The notes: generated by a model not told the origin, from the letters alone. DNA of 12,103 nucleotides from Myxococcales bacterium (GCA_022572485.1 JACZVU010000073.1:1-12103); one strand, 5' to 3'. Shown: positions 1 through 7,778, numbered from the stretch's first letter. Translations and numbers: made by a program.

Positions 1-636
1 GTGTATCCCCGCTTTGGCGCCACACAGGGGTACCAGTCGCGCCATTTCTTGCGTGACGGTTTCAAGTTGGAAACGCTCTGGGCGCCCCCTGCGATCACCG
101 CCGTTCGGTTGCCGGGCTCGGGAATGGCACTGAAGAACCGGCTGGCCGACCTCCCGTATTCGGCAATCTGGGATGGCATTGCGAGCTGCAATCGCTCGCT
201 CGGACGCGTTCGCGCGAAGCGGCGGTCCCTGGATCCGATACTCAGCTGGAAACTGCATCCGGCGGATGTTCCGATCCTGTCCCGTGCGCTCTGGGTTCTC
301 GCCCAGATTTTTTTCGCAGCAGGTGCGCGGACCATCGTTCCCGGGGTTCACGGCATTGCGCCCGAGTTGCACTCGCTCGAGGAGGCTGAAATCCTCCGGG
401 ATCGACCGCTTCGTGCGACGGATCTGGTACTTGCCGGCAATCACGTCTTCTGCACCACGCGAATGCACGGTGACCCTAGGCTCGGCGTGGTCAACGAGAT
501 GGGGCGCTGCCACGACTTCGAGAACCTCTACATCGCCGACACCGGCATTTTCCCCCAATGCCCGTCTGTGAACCCGATGTGGACGGGAATGGCGCTCGCA
601 CACCGCTCGGCCCACCAGATCGCCCAGCAGCTCTGA
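1..636 (+). CDS. GMC-family FAD oxidoreductase, C-terminal part (5' end outside window)
   Basis: This is the C-terminal portion of a glucose-methanol-choline oxidoreductase, a flavoprotein family that oxidises alcohols, sugars or sterols. The frame is open from base 1. The GTG at base 1 is probably an internal Val codon, because family members are about 500 residues or more and the N-terminal FAD-binding GxGxxG region is absent. The C-terminal GMC signature is clear: NHVFCTTRMHGDP (about residues 147-159 of the visible part), a 'VVNEMGRCHDFENLYIADTG' block, then SVNPMWTGMALAHR. H148 and N191 fit the His/Asn active-site pair of the family. The usual 'H-x-x-G-T-x-R-M-G' reads 'HVFCTTRMH' here, so two normally conserved glycines are replaced. 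The alcohol substrate cannot be inferred. The gene ends 85 bases before a small exported-protein gene. Confidence 0.85.
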   Translation: MYPRFGATQGYQSRHFLRDGFKLETLWAPPAITAVRLPGSGMALKNRLADLPYSAIWDGIASCNRSLGRVRAKRRSLDPILSWKLHPADVPILSRALWVLAQIFFAAGARTIVPGVHGIAPELHSLEEAEILRDRPLRATDLVLAGNHVFCTTRMHGDPRLGVVNEMGRCHDFENLYIADTGIFPQCPSVNPMWTGMALAHRSAHQIAQQL

Positions 637-721
637 TTTTCCCCGCAGGGACTTTACCTCGACTGCCGAAGCGCCGATATCCCCTGGGAGGCGCGACTCT
701 TCGCGTGGGGGGGGATCCGCA

Positions 722-1042
722 ATGAAATCGGCACTCGCTTTCGCCACTGCAATCGGCCTCTTGCTGGCCGGTGTTGCGGCCGCTGACCCTTCGGACTGCG
801 GCCGACTGATGCACCGGATCAATCACTTCGAGGGCATGGCTGACCGAGCCGAGGCGCTCGGCAAAGACGACTGGGCGAGGAAGACGCAGCATCACGTCGA
901 GTTGCTCGAGGCGCGGCTGGCCGATCGCTGTCCGGCGTACTCGGCGCGCGACGAACAACAAGAAGCAGCGCGCCAGCTTGCGTTGCTGCTGAAGGTCGCG
1001 GCGACTGCGGCTGCGAAGCTCTTCACCCTCGGCGCTTTCTAG
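722..1042 (+). CDS. Small exported protein of unknown function (106 aa)
   Basis: I do not recognise a family. The protein starts with a classic Sec signal peptide: MKSALAF, then a hydrophobic ATAIGLLLAGVAAA core, with likely cleavage after A20 or A21 (AAA before DPSDC). The mature part is about 85 residues, mostly predicted helical and charged, with two cysteines (C26 and C70) that could form one disulfide in the periplasm. The C-terminus is an Ala/Leu-rich segment (about 81-106) that could be amphipathic. A G-rich stretch (GGGGGGATCCGCA) ends directly before the ATG and can serve as ribosome binding site. The signal peptide and a start consistent with it argue that the gene is real. The overlapping minus-strand frame (491-961) is Arg/Ser/Gly-rich and has no recognisable domain. 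The last 33 bases, stop included, are repeated immediately downstream. Confidence 0.6.
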   Translation: MKSALAFATAIGLLLAGVAAADPSDCGRLMHRINHFEGMADRAEALGKDDWARKTQHHVELLEARLADRCPAYSARDEQQEAARQLALLLKVAATAAAKLFTLGAF

Positions 1043-1075
1043 GCTGCGAAGCTCGTCACTCTCGTTGCTTTCTAG
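1010..1075 (+). repeat. Tandem duplication of a 33-base gene end, including the stop codon
   Basis: Bases 1010-1042 (last ten codons plus TAG of the small exported protein, encoding AAKLFTLGAF) are followed directly by a second copy at 1043-1075. It matches at 29 of 33 positions and would encode AAKLVTLVAF plus TAG. The first copy's stop is intact, so the second copy is normally untranslated. The differences lie at unit positions 13, 18, 23 and 24. This looks like slippage or a local duplication that has since diverged. Confidence 0.85.
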
Positions 1076-1100
1076 TGTGGGTTGATCATCGGATGCGGGA

Positions 1101-2861
1101 TTGTCGCTTTACCTGGTACTGCCACTACTAGCCTGTATCTCCACCTCGATCCTCGCGACAATCGTCTGTTGCAGGGGAACGAAGGACCGCTCGACCCGTG
1201 ACGCCGCCCTTTTGTTGAGCGGTGTTTCGTTCTGGGCTGCCTGTGAGGTGCTCTGGAACACCCGCAGCGACCCGGACGTTGCGCTTGCTTACATCAAAGC
1301 GTCTGCCCTCGGCTGGGCGTTCATCGGTCCGCTAGGAGTTGGGCTCGTGCTGGCGGCCACCGGTGAAGCAGCGCCCCGGATTCGTCGCGCACTGCCTACG
1401 CTGATCGCCATTGGCGGATTGTTCTTGCTGCTCGACTGGTTCACTCCCTGGTTCCACACGGGTGTCGCACGCACCCGTTGGGGATGGGGTTACGAACTCG
1501 GACCCGCATTCGTGTTCTTTCATCTGTTCGCGTTGAGTTGTATGTGTCTCGCGTTCGAGGTCGGCCGGCAGGCCTATCGGAAGATGAATACCAAGAGAGA
1601 GCGATATCACGCGCGCTGGGTGGGGGCTGGGCTTTTTTGTTCCTTCGCGCTCGCGGGGTTGACCGACGGTCTACTTCCCATGTTCGGGATTCAGGTGCCT
1701 CATCTCGGAACGATCGTACACGCGTCGTTGAGCGGCGCGATCGTCTGGACATTTTATCGCTCGGGTTATCCGCTGCTCGCTCCCGGGCTATTCGCGGCAG
1801 AGATTCTCGAGACGCTGCCCGATGGTGTCGCAATGTTGAATCCTGACGGTCGCATTCGATATGGCAACAGCGCGATGGCGAAGCTCCTCGGGTGTCCGAC
1901 ATTCCAATTGGATGGACTCGACATCCGGGAGTTGATCCATGGACTAAACGGTCGTTTGATCGACGAATTGACCGAGGTAGAGTGCGAACTCAGCAGCGAA
2001 GGAGGCGACACGGTTCCGGTTTCGCTCTCCTCTGCGGCGCTGAACGATCGCCAGGGTTCGCCGATCGGAATCGTGCTCGTCGCTCGGGACCTTCGGGAAC
2101 TCGAGGCCCTTCGAGGCCGCCTGGTGGTTTCGGGTCGGCTCGCCGCTGTCGGCGAACTCGCGGCGGGAATCGCCCATGAGATCAACAATCCCCTCGCCTA
2201 CGTGCGCGCCAATCTGAGCCTTTTGCGGCACCACTGGGAGTCCTTGGGAGCCGAACTGGAAAAGAGCGGGGCGTCGGGTTCATGCGACGAATTGATCGCC
2301 GAGGGCGCTGAGATGATCGACGAATCGCTTGAGGGTGTTGACCGCGCTTCGGCGATCGTGCGCGACGTCAAGGGTCTCGCCCACTCGGGCCGCGGCGATC
2401 GCACCATGGCGGACTTGAACGAGCTGCTCGACGGTGTCCTGCGTATGGCAGCGCCACAGCTGAGAGTGGCGGCCGTCGTCGAAAAGGATTACGGCCTGCT
2501 TCCACTGATTGCCTGTGCGCCTCAAGAGTTGCAGCAGGTGTTTCTCAATCTGATTCTCAACGCCAACCAGGCGATTGTCACTCGCGGGACCATCCGGGTG
2601 CGAACCGAAGCGCAGAGCCGGAGTGTCGTGGTGAGGATCGAGGACGATGGCTGCGGCATCGAGGCGGATCTGATGGATCGCATTTTTGACCCCTTCTTCA
2701 CCACGAAACCCGTTGGCGAGGGGACCGGGCTCGGGTTGGGAATCGCCCACGAGATCGTGCGCAAGCACGGCGGGGAGATCACGATCGATTCCAAGCCGGG
2801 AAAGGGCACGGTTTTTAGCGTGCGTCTACCCGTACACGCCGATACACTCGAAGCGAGCTGA
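1101..2861 (+). CDS. Membrane sensor histidine kinase: 7TM sensor, PAS, HisKA, HATPase
   Basis: This is a two-component sensor kinase of the inner membrane. Residues about 1-225 are hydrophobic and fit seven transmembrane helices, like the N-terminal 7TM region of histidine kinases. A PAS domain follows (about 233-335, beginning near AAEILETLPDGVAMLNPDGR). The HisKA dimerisation domain carries the phosphoacceptor in GELAAGIAHEINNP (H359). The HATPase domain has an N box (LNLILNANQA, N487), G1 box (EDDGCGI, 514-520), F box (FDPFFTTK, 529-536) and G2 box (GEGTGLGLGI, 539-548). All catalytic motifs look intact. It is of the NtrB/ZraS-like class. The start is TTG at 1101: an in-frame TGA lies at 1083, the ATG at 1093 is in another frame, and the first in-frame ATG would cut into the membrane domain. 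No clear Shine-Dalgarno sequence precedes it. No response regulator is visible, so it is an orphan within this window. Confidence 0.9.
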   Translation: MSLYLVLPLLACISTSILATIVCCRGTKDRSTRDAALLLSGVSFWAACEVLWNTRSDPDVALAYIKASALGWAFIGPLGVGLVLAATGEAAPRIRRALPTLIAIGGLFLLLDWFTPWFHTGVARTRWGWGYELGPAFVFFHLFALSCMCLAFEVGRQAYRKMNTKRERYHARWVGAGLFCSFALAGLTDGLLPMFGIQVPHLGTIVHASLSGAIVWTFYRSGYPLLAPGLFAAEILETLPDGVAMLNPDGRIRYGNSAMAKLLGCPTFQLDGLDIRELIHGLNGRLIDELTEVECELSSEGGDTVPVSLSSAALNDRQGSPIGIVLVARDLRELEALRGRLVVSGRLAAVGELAAGIAHEINNPLAYVRANLSLLRHHWESLGAELEKSGASGSCDELIAEGAEMIDESLEGVDRASAIVRDVKGLAHSGRGDRTMADLNELLDGVLRMAAPQLRVAAVVEKDYGLLPLIACAPQELQQVFLNLILNANQAIVTRGTIRVRTEAQSRSVVVRIEDDGCGIEADLMDRIFDPFFTTKPVGEGTGLGLGIAHEIVRKHGGEITIDSKPGKGTVFSVRLPVHADTLEAS

Positions 2862-2885
2862 ACGGACTCAGCCTTCGAGGCTCCC

Positions 2886-3494
2886 ATGAAACTCTACGAC
2901 AGTGCCGTTGCACCCAACCCGCGCCGCGTCCGGATCTTTCTGGCCGAAAAAGGCATCGAAGTGCCCACCATCGACGTCGATATCGTCAAATCCGAGAATC
3001 GCCAATCCGCCTTTCTGGCCAAGAACCCACTCGGTGGCGTTCCAATCCTCGAACTCGACGACGGAGCGATCATCGCGGAATCGACAGCGATCTGTCGATA
3101 CTTCGAGGAGACGAAACCCGAGCCGCCCTTGATGGGAAGCGACGCGAAGGATCGGGCCATCGTCGAGATGTGGCTGCGCCGCATCGAATTCGAAGTGGCG
3201 TTTCCGATCATGCAGGCGTTTCGCAACACGCACGATTTCTTCAAGGATCGAATTCCCCAGGTGCCCGAGTACGGCGCCGTTTGCAAGAAACAAGCGATCC
3301 AGCAGCTGGCATGGCTCGATGGCGAGTTGGCCGATCGGCCATTCGTCGCCGGAGATCGCTACACGATCGCGGATATCACCCTACTGGTCGGAGTCGACTT
3401 CGGTCGAGTGTCGGACATCCGCATCGATCCCGAGCACAAGAATCTCACTCGCTGGTACGGGGAAGTTTCCTCTCGGCCCAGCGCCAAGGCTTGA
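2886..3494 (+). CDS. Glutathione S-transferase family protein
   Basis: This cytosolic GST (202 residues, normal family length) probably conjugates or isomerises electrophilic substrates with glutathione. The N-terminal thioredoxin-fold domain (about 1-80) contains MKLYDSAVAPNPRRVRIFLA, the cis-proline loop GGVPILELDDG (P54 region) and the glutathione-binding motif AESTAICRYFE. The helical C-terminal domain (about 90-202) contains the family signature FVAGDRYTIADITLLVGVDF, with the N-capping box Asp in 'TIAD'. There is no Tyr at the alpha-class position; Ser6 or Asn11 could activate the thiol, as in other bacterial classes, but this is not decided by sequence alone. The ATG is preceded by GAGG five bases upstream. 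It starts 24 bases after the histidine kinase gene, so co-transcription is likely, though no functional link is evident. Confidence 0.9.
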   Translation: MKLYDSAVAPNPRRVRIFLAEKGIEVPTIDVDIVKSENRQSAFLAKNPLGGVPILELDDGAIIAESTAICRYFEETKPEPPLMGSDAKDRAIVEMWLRRIEFEVAFPIMQAFRNTHDFFKDRIPQVPEYGAVCKKQAIQQLAWLDGELADRPFVAGDRYTIADITLLVGVDFGRVSDIRIDPEHKNLTRWYGEVSSRPSAKA

Positions 3495-3615
3495 AGACGT
3501 GAGCAGCGCTGGCTCAGCCGCCGTGGAGTCTCGGCCTCGGAGATCGGGATTGGCACGACGACTTTCGGTAGCAGGGCCGACGAGCATTGGGCCACCGCCG
3601 GCGCCGTGGTTCCAG

Positions 3616-4467
3616 ATGATGCATTGGCGGTCTGCGGCGGCGTCTAGAAGGAGATCCGCTATCCGATGGAATAAACACAGTGCATGGGTGTGGCTCGGCT
3701 TCTTGCTGAGCGCACCCGCGGGAGCGATTGATCGCGGTGCAGACGGAGAATTCGAGCACCGCTCGTCGGCGCATTTCGATCTTTACCAAGATGTGGCCAT
3801 CGATCGCGCGGGTGGCTTTCACGGTACGAGGCGCTTCGAACAGCAGATCCTGGCAGAACTAGAGCGCGCCTACGATCAATTGGACGCCTATCTGGGGCTT
3901 CGGCCCGGGCGCAAGATCGAAGTCGTGATCTACGATCCGCGCGTCTTTGATCAACAGTTTGCGGGAGCCTTTCGATTTGCGGCCGCGGGTTTCTACCACG
4001 GCGTAATTCGCATTCGCGGGGCGACCGCGTTGGACGTCCGTCTTTCTCGCGTACTCCACCACGAGTTGGTGCACGCGGCGCTCGATGCGGCAGCACCCTC
4101 ATACTCTTTGCCGGCCTGGCTGAACGAGGGCTTCGCCGAGTGGTTCGAAGCGCGTACCCAGGGCAAGCGACATTTGAACGGAGCCGAGCGCTCGATGCTC
4201 TTGAACGCCAAGTCGAACGGCGCATTGTTTCAGCTCTCCAGCCTGAGCGCCCCGAGCTTTGGACACCTGAATCAAGACGCCGCGCATCTCGCGTATCTAC
4301 AGTCCTATGCGATGCTCGAATTTCTGGTCAATCAGCGGGGCGAGCGCGTGCTGCGGGAATTCTGCGACCGGCTGATGCGGACACGTAACCTGGCGCGAAC
4401 GCTGAGGCATGTCTACCGAGCCGACCTGAAGACGCTGGAGGCTCGTTTCGTGGCCGAATTGGGCTGA
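3616..4467 (+). CDS. Exported HExxH metallopeptidase-like protein (peptidase MA-like)
   Basis: A gluzincin-type zinc-peptidase domain is visible. RVLHHELVHAALD gives the HExxH motif (H149, E150, H153, counted from the ATG at 3616). About 18 residues on, LPAWLNEGFAEWFEAR gives the third ligand (E171) in the NEGxAxW pattern of the peptidase MA-like family. The part before the motif (about 50-145) is a family-typical mixed alpha/beta region; the C-terminal third is helical. The N-terminus is a signal peptide: basic residues, then SAWVWLGFLLSAPAGA with likely cleavage before IDRGAD, so the protein acts in the periplasm or outside. The start is uncertain: ATG 3616 has only a weak binding site, while a near-perfect one at 3646-3655 points to the ATC codon at 3661, giving a shorter, better-proportioned signal peptide. 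The open frame runs upstream into the GST gene, but that part is a shadow. The substrate is unknown. Confidence 0.8.
   Translation: MMHWRSAAASRRRSAIRWNKHSAWVWLGFLLSAPAGAIDRGADGEFEHRSSAHFDLYQDVAIDRAGGFHGTRRFEQQILAELERAYDQLDAYLGLRPGRKIEVVIYDPRVFDQQFAGAFRFAAAGFYHGVIRIRGATALDVRLSRVLHHELVHAALDAAAPSYSLPAWLNEGFAEWFEARTQGKRHLNGAERSMLLNAKSNGALFQLSSLSAPSFGHLNQDAAHLAYLQSYAMLEFLVNQRGERVLREFCDRLMRTRNLARTLRHVYRADLKTLEARFVAELG
3646..3655 (+). promoter_or_regulatory. Strong Shine-Dalgarno inside the annotated peptidase N-terminus
   Basis: AGAAGGAGAT is close to the ideal anti-16S complement. GGAG (3650-3653) lies seven bases before the in-frame ATC at 3661. The nearest ATG (3666) is in another frame and reads Met-Glu-stop. 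Either the peptidase starts at a rare ATC codon, or a small indel has shifted the original ATG out of frame. Confidence 0.55.
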
Positions 4468-4851
4468 AACGCACCAGCCAACGCGATTTCATCAAAAGTA
4501 TTCAAATCAACGCGATTGCATCAAGGCATTCAAGCTCCCTGGATCGTTGAAACGATTCGTAGGGTTGTCGGTTTCTTTTCCCTTCCAAACCACACTGTTA
4601 TCACCCCTCATCCCACTTGGGTTTACTGCATCGCCAGTCGCGCACAAAGCCGTGCAATCCATTTGCGAACGGGCGTACGATCAATCGATGTGCGATATTC
4701 CCGGTCCTTCGGCGAGATCGAAACCACGCCGTAAAGCCGCACCTCGAGATTCAATCGACACGGTGCGGGCGTGACGCGACGCGACGATGAGGGGCGACGT
4801 CCGGTTCGCTCCGATTGACAAGCGCCCCGAAGCGTCTTTCGAGGAGAAGCA
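4468..4851 (+). other. Long non-coding gap before the GcvT-like gene
   Basis: These 384 bases hold no convincing gene. Small open frames here (for example 4516-4734 and 4547-4774) are Ser/Pro/Arg-rich, lack ribosome binding sites and show no domain. The first half (about 4490-4640) is visibly richer in A and T than the surrounding genes, as expected of a promoter region, and contains an imperfect direct repeat. I could not assign a convincing -35/-10 pair, a riboswitch or a terminator. The promoter of the downstream gene set probably lies here. Confidence 0.5.
4479..4533 (+). repeat. Imperfect direct repeat, two copies, 29-base period
   Basis: CAACGCGATTTCATCAA at 4479 recurs as CAACGCGATTGCATCAA at 4508, and both units end in ATTCAA (4500-4505 and 4528-4533). 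The core differs by one base over 17, and the tails differ by an indel and a few bases. It begins 11 bases after the peptidase stop. It could be a paired regulator-binding site or slippage debris; two copies alone do not make a CRISPR array. Confidence 0.6.
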
Positions 4852-6048
4852 ATGCCGAGACACACACCCTTCCATTCGCGCACGAATGCGCTGTGCGAGA
4901 GCCAGAGCTGGGTCGAGTGGTCAGGATACCTGTCCGCTCAAATATACGAGATGGATCACATCCATGAGTACAATGCGATCCGGCTCAGCGCTGGCCTGTT
5001 CGATATTTCGCCGCTCTACAAGTATTTCATTCGCGGGCGGGACGCTGTTGCACTCATGAATCGCGTGATCACGCGCGACGCGTCCAAATGTCGCGTCGGT
5101 CAGGTGATTTACACCGCGTGGTGCGATGACGACGGCAAGATCATCGACGATGGAACTGTCGCGCGCTTGGGCGAAGATTTCTTCCGCATGACTGCAGCCA
5201 CTCCGACCCTCTACTGGCTGCAGGACAACGCTTTCGGGATGGATGTCGAAATTGAAGACGTCACCGATGCGTACGGTGCCGTTGCCCTGCAAGGGCCGAT
5301 GTCCCGCGACATCCTCCAGCAACTCACCGATGCCGACATGAACGATCTCAAGTATTTCTACCAGCTGGAAACAAAGTTGGCGGGCGCCCCCGTGAACATT
5401 GCGCGCACCGGCTACACGGGCGATCTCGGCTATGAGGTCTTCGCCGAGCCCGACCACTGCGAGAGGATCTGGGACGCGCTGATGGAGACCGGGGCCGATT
5501 ACAAGATGCTGCCCGCGGGAATGCTTGCGCTCGACATGGTGCGCATCGAGGCGGGCCTGCTCCTACTCGACGCGGATTTTCACTCTGCGGGAACCGCGAT
5601 GTTCGAAGTGGAGAAGACGTCTCCCTACGAGCTCGGGCTCGGGTGGATGGTCAACCAGAAGAAGAGACACTTCGTCGGCCAGGAAGCGCTGCGCCGCGAA
5701 AACGCGCGCGGGCCGGCGACCTGCACCGTGGGGCTCGAAGTCGACGTGTTGGCGCTCGAGAAAGTCTTCGCCCAGTACTCGATGCCACTGCACCTTCCCT
5801 ATCAATCCTGGGTTGATGCCATCCCGGTCTACTCGGATGCAGACCAGCGCGACCACATCGGCCGGGCGACCAGCGGAACCTGGTCGCCTGTCATGAAGAA
5901 GTACGTGGTGATTGCCCGGGTGAAGCCGCAGTACGCGAAACTCGGAAGCACGATCTATGTCGAACAAACCATCGAAGCGCGGCGCTATGCGGTGCCGGCG
6001 ACGGTCGTGAAGATGCCGTTCTTCGATCCGCCGCGGAAACGAGAGTAG
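4852..6048 (+). CDS. GcvT-like (aminomethyltransferase-family) folate-dependent protein
   Basis: This 398-residue protein has the GcvT fold used for tetrahydrofolate-dependent one-carbon transfer in the glycine cleavage T protein, DMSP demethylase and sarcosine/dimethylglycine dehydrogenases. Visible signatures are AGLFDISPLYKYFIRG (about 47-62), GKIIDDGTV with D99/D100 near the catalytic Asp of GcvT (D101 in E. coli), the ARTGYTGDLGYEVFAE block (184-199), GMLALDMVRIEAGL in place of the usual 'A-x-D-x-L-R-x-E-A-G', and a C-terminal barrel ending HIGRATSGTWSPVMKKYVVIARV. The N-terminal extension NALCESQSWVEWSGYL is not typical of housekeeping GcvT. No GcvH, GcvP or lipoate genes are near, and two FAD oxidoreductases follow, so a role other than glycine cleavage is likely. 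The start is ATG with GAGGAG five bases upstream. The long 5' gap suggests this is the first gene of its operon. The exact substrate is unknown. Confidence 0.88.
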   Translation: MPRHTPFHSRTNALCESQSWVEWSGYLSAQIYEMDHIHEYNAIRLSAGLFDISPLYKYFIRGRDAVALMNRVITRDASKCRVGQVIYTAWCDDDGKIIDDGTVARLGEDFFRMTAATPTLYWLQDNAFGMDVEIEDVTDAYGAVALQGPMSRDILQQLTDADMNDLKYFYQLETKLAGAPVNIARTGYTGDLGYEVFAEPDHCERIWDALMETGADYKMLPAGMLALDMVRIEAGLLLLDADFHSAGTAMFEVEKTSPYELGLGWMVNQKKRHFVGQEALRRENARGPATCTVGLEVDVLALEKVFAQYSMPLHLPYQSWVDAIPVYSDADQRDHIGRATSGTWSPVMKKYVVIARVKPQYAKLGSTIYVEQTIEARRYAVPATVVKMPFFDPPRKRE

Positions 6049-6124
6049 GAAGCAGAGGCGCAATGCGCTTGATAATCACCAATTTCTTGAATGTACTCAC
6101 CAGGAACGATCGGTAGGAATCCAA

Positions 6125-7705
6125 ATGAAACAATCATATGATGCAATCATCATCGGTGGTGGCCACAACGGCCTGACCTGCGCGGCCTATCTCGCCAAGG
6201 CCGGACGCAAGGTTCTGGTGTTGGAGAAGCGTTATCTCGTGGGCGGCGCGTCCGTCACCGAGGGAAAATTCCCCGGCTTCAAATACTCGGTCTTTTCCTA
6301 CGTGGTAAGCCTTCTGCGGCCGGAAGTGATTCGCGAACTCGAGCTGGCGAAGCACGGTCTTCAGATCGTGCCGCTCGACAGCGTCTGGGCGCCGACGGAA
6401 AACGGTGACCAACTGGCGATGTACGCAGACCCGGCCTCTTTGCGCGAGGAAATCAAACGCCACTCCAAGCGCGATGCCGACATGATCCCGAAGTACAGCC
6501 AGATGATGTACCAGATGGCGAATGCGGTGAAGCCGATCCTCGGCTATGTGCCGCCGAACCCCGCGAGTCCGGGTCTCCGCGGCGCACGCACCCTGGCGGA
6601 TTTCGGCAAGCACCTGAAGAGCCTCGACAAGAAGATCTTTCAGCAGCTCTCGAAGATCATGACGATGAGCGCCGACGACTTCCTCGCAGAGTGGGTCGAG
6701 GCGGACGTCATCCGGGCCGTGATGGGCATCAGCGGCATCATCGGCACGAAGCTCGGCGTCAAGTCGCCGGGAACCGCTTACGTGCTTCTGCACCACTATA
6801 TGGGAGAACTCGACGGCGCCTACACAGCCTGGGGGACTCAGAAGGGTGGTACCGGCGGCGTGAGCGATGCCATTGCGAGCGCGGCGCGGAGCTACGGTGC
6901 CGAGATCCGCTGCAACGCCCCCGTCCAGCAGGTGATCGTGAAGAAGGGTCGGGCTGTCGGTGTGGCGCTCGAAGATGGCGAAGAGATCTACGCCAAGACG
7001 ATCGCGTCGGCCACAGATCCCTACGTCACGTTCCGGAAGCTTGTCGATGAAAAGGATCTACCCGAGGATCTCGTCAGCGCGATCGACAAGTTCAAATTCC
7101 GAGGATCGTCGGGGAAGGTCAATCTCGCCCTCGACACCGCGCCGAAGTTCAGTGGGATGACGGATCCAATGTTCCTGCGGGGCATGATGGAAATCTCCCC
7201 GAGCGTCGACTACATGGAGCAGGCCTACGACGATGCCAAATACGGGGCGTTCTCGAAGCGGCCCTACATCGACATCGTCATCCCGACGATGTCCGATCCG
7301 AGCATGGCGCCGCCCGGCAAACACGTGATGTCGTGCTTCGTCCAGTACGCCAGCTACGAGATGCCAGAATACGGCAACCGCGATCAGCAGCGGGATGCGT
7401 TCGGCAATGCGGTGATCGACACGCTCTCGGAGTTCATCCCGAACCTCAAGGACATCATTCTCCACAAGCAGGTGCTCACGCCGTGGGATATCGAGCAGGA
7501 GGTCGGCCTGACGGAGGGCAACATCTTTGCGGGTGAGCTCACCCTCGACCAGCTCTTCTTCTTCCGACCCGCGGCGGGATGGGCAGATTTTCGCACGCCG
7601 ATCCGAAACTACTACCAGTGCGGCTCGGGCACCCACCCAGGTGGTGGCATTACCAGCGGACCCGGCCGCCTCGGAGCGCTCGAAATCCTTCGGGATGGAA
7701 ACTAA
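6125..7705 (+). CDS. PYROXD2/phytoene-desaturase-like FAD oxidoreductase, paralog 1
   Basis: This FAD-dependent oxidoreductase (526 residues) belongs to the COG1233 superfamily, with greatest likeness to PYROXD2-type proteins rather than true carotenoid desaturases. The N-terminal dinucleotide-binding fold is complete: YDAIIIGGGHNGLTCAAYLA (G11, G13, G16), acidic E34 ending strand 2 (VLVLEKR), then VGGASVTE. The C-terminal FAD-contact motif is CGSGTHPGGGITSGPGR (499-515), preceded by the family block GELTLDQLFFFRP. It lacks a signal peptide and is expected in the cytoplasm. AGGA six bases before the ATG is the binding site. It lies 76 bases after the GcvT-like gene and 73 before its paralog, all co-directional. 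The C-terminal 'ITSGPGRLGA' differs from the 'VTGLPGRNAA' of the paralog, which is nearer the family norm and hints at different substrate or subunit roles. Confidence 0.88.
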   Translation: MKQSYDAIIIGGGHNGLTCAAYLAKAGRKVLVLEKRYLVGGASVTEGKFPGFKYSVFSYVVSLLRPEVIRELELAKHGLQIVPLDSVWAPTENGDQLAMYADPASLREEIKRHSKRDADMIPKYSQMMYQMANAVKPILGYVPPNPASPGLRGARTLADFGKHLKSLDKKIFQQLSKIMTMSADDFLAEWVEADVIRAVMGISGIIGTKLGVKSPGTAYVLLHHYMGELDGAYTAWGTQKGGTGGVSDAIASAARSYGAEIRCNAPVQQVIVKKGRAVGVALEDGEEIYAKTIASATDPYVTFRKLVDEKDLPEDLVSAIDKFKFRGSSGKVNLALDTAPKFSGMTDPMFLRGMMEISPSVDYMEQAYDDAKYGAFSKRPYIDIVIPTMSDPSMAPPGKHVMSCFVQYASYEMPEYGNRDQQRDAFGNAVIDTLSEFIPNLKDIILHKQVLTPWDIEQEVGLTEGNIFAGELTLDQLFFFRPAAGWADFRTPIRNYYQCGSGTHPGGGITSGPGRLGALEILRDGN

Positions 7706-7778
7706 CCCCCCATTCTGATCGACCGAGTGATCAATTGAAATCCGTCACCCCGTAACGCAGCCAATAGGAATCAAAGCC

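Noticed and set aside
3319..3615. Extending the peptidase gene upstream to 3319.
   Set aside because: This part overlaps the GST gene in another frame, is Ser/Arg/Pro-rich, and would bury the signal peptide in the middle of the protein.
4479..4533. Possible CRISPR remnant.
   Set aside because: Only two imperfect copies with a spacer of about two bases and no cas genes; it is a simple short direct repeat.
4852..6048. Naming the GcvT-like protein as GcvT, DmdA or an aromatic O-demethylase (LigM/DesA).
   Set aside because: Length and motifs place it in the superfamily, but no glycine cleavage partners are present and nothing visible selects one substrate; a specific symbol would be a guess.
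6134..7636. Two long minus-strand frames (6134-6796 and 7058-7636).
   Set aside because: Both are antisense shadows of the FAD oxidoreductase at 6125-7705, with His/Arg-rich, non-protein-like composition and no family resemblance.
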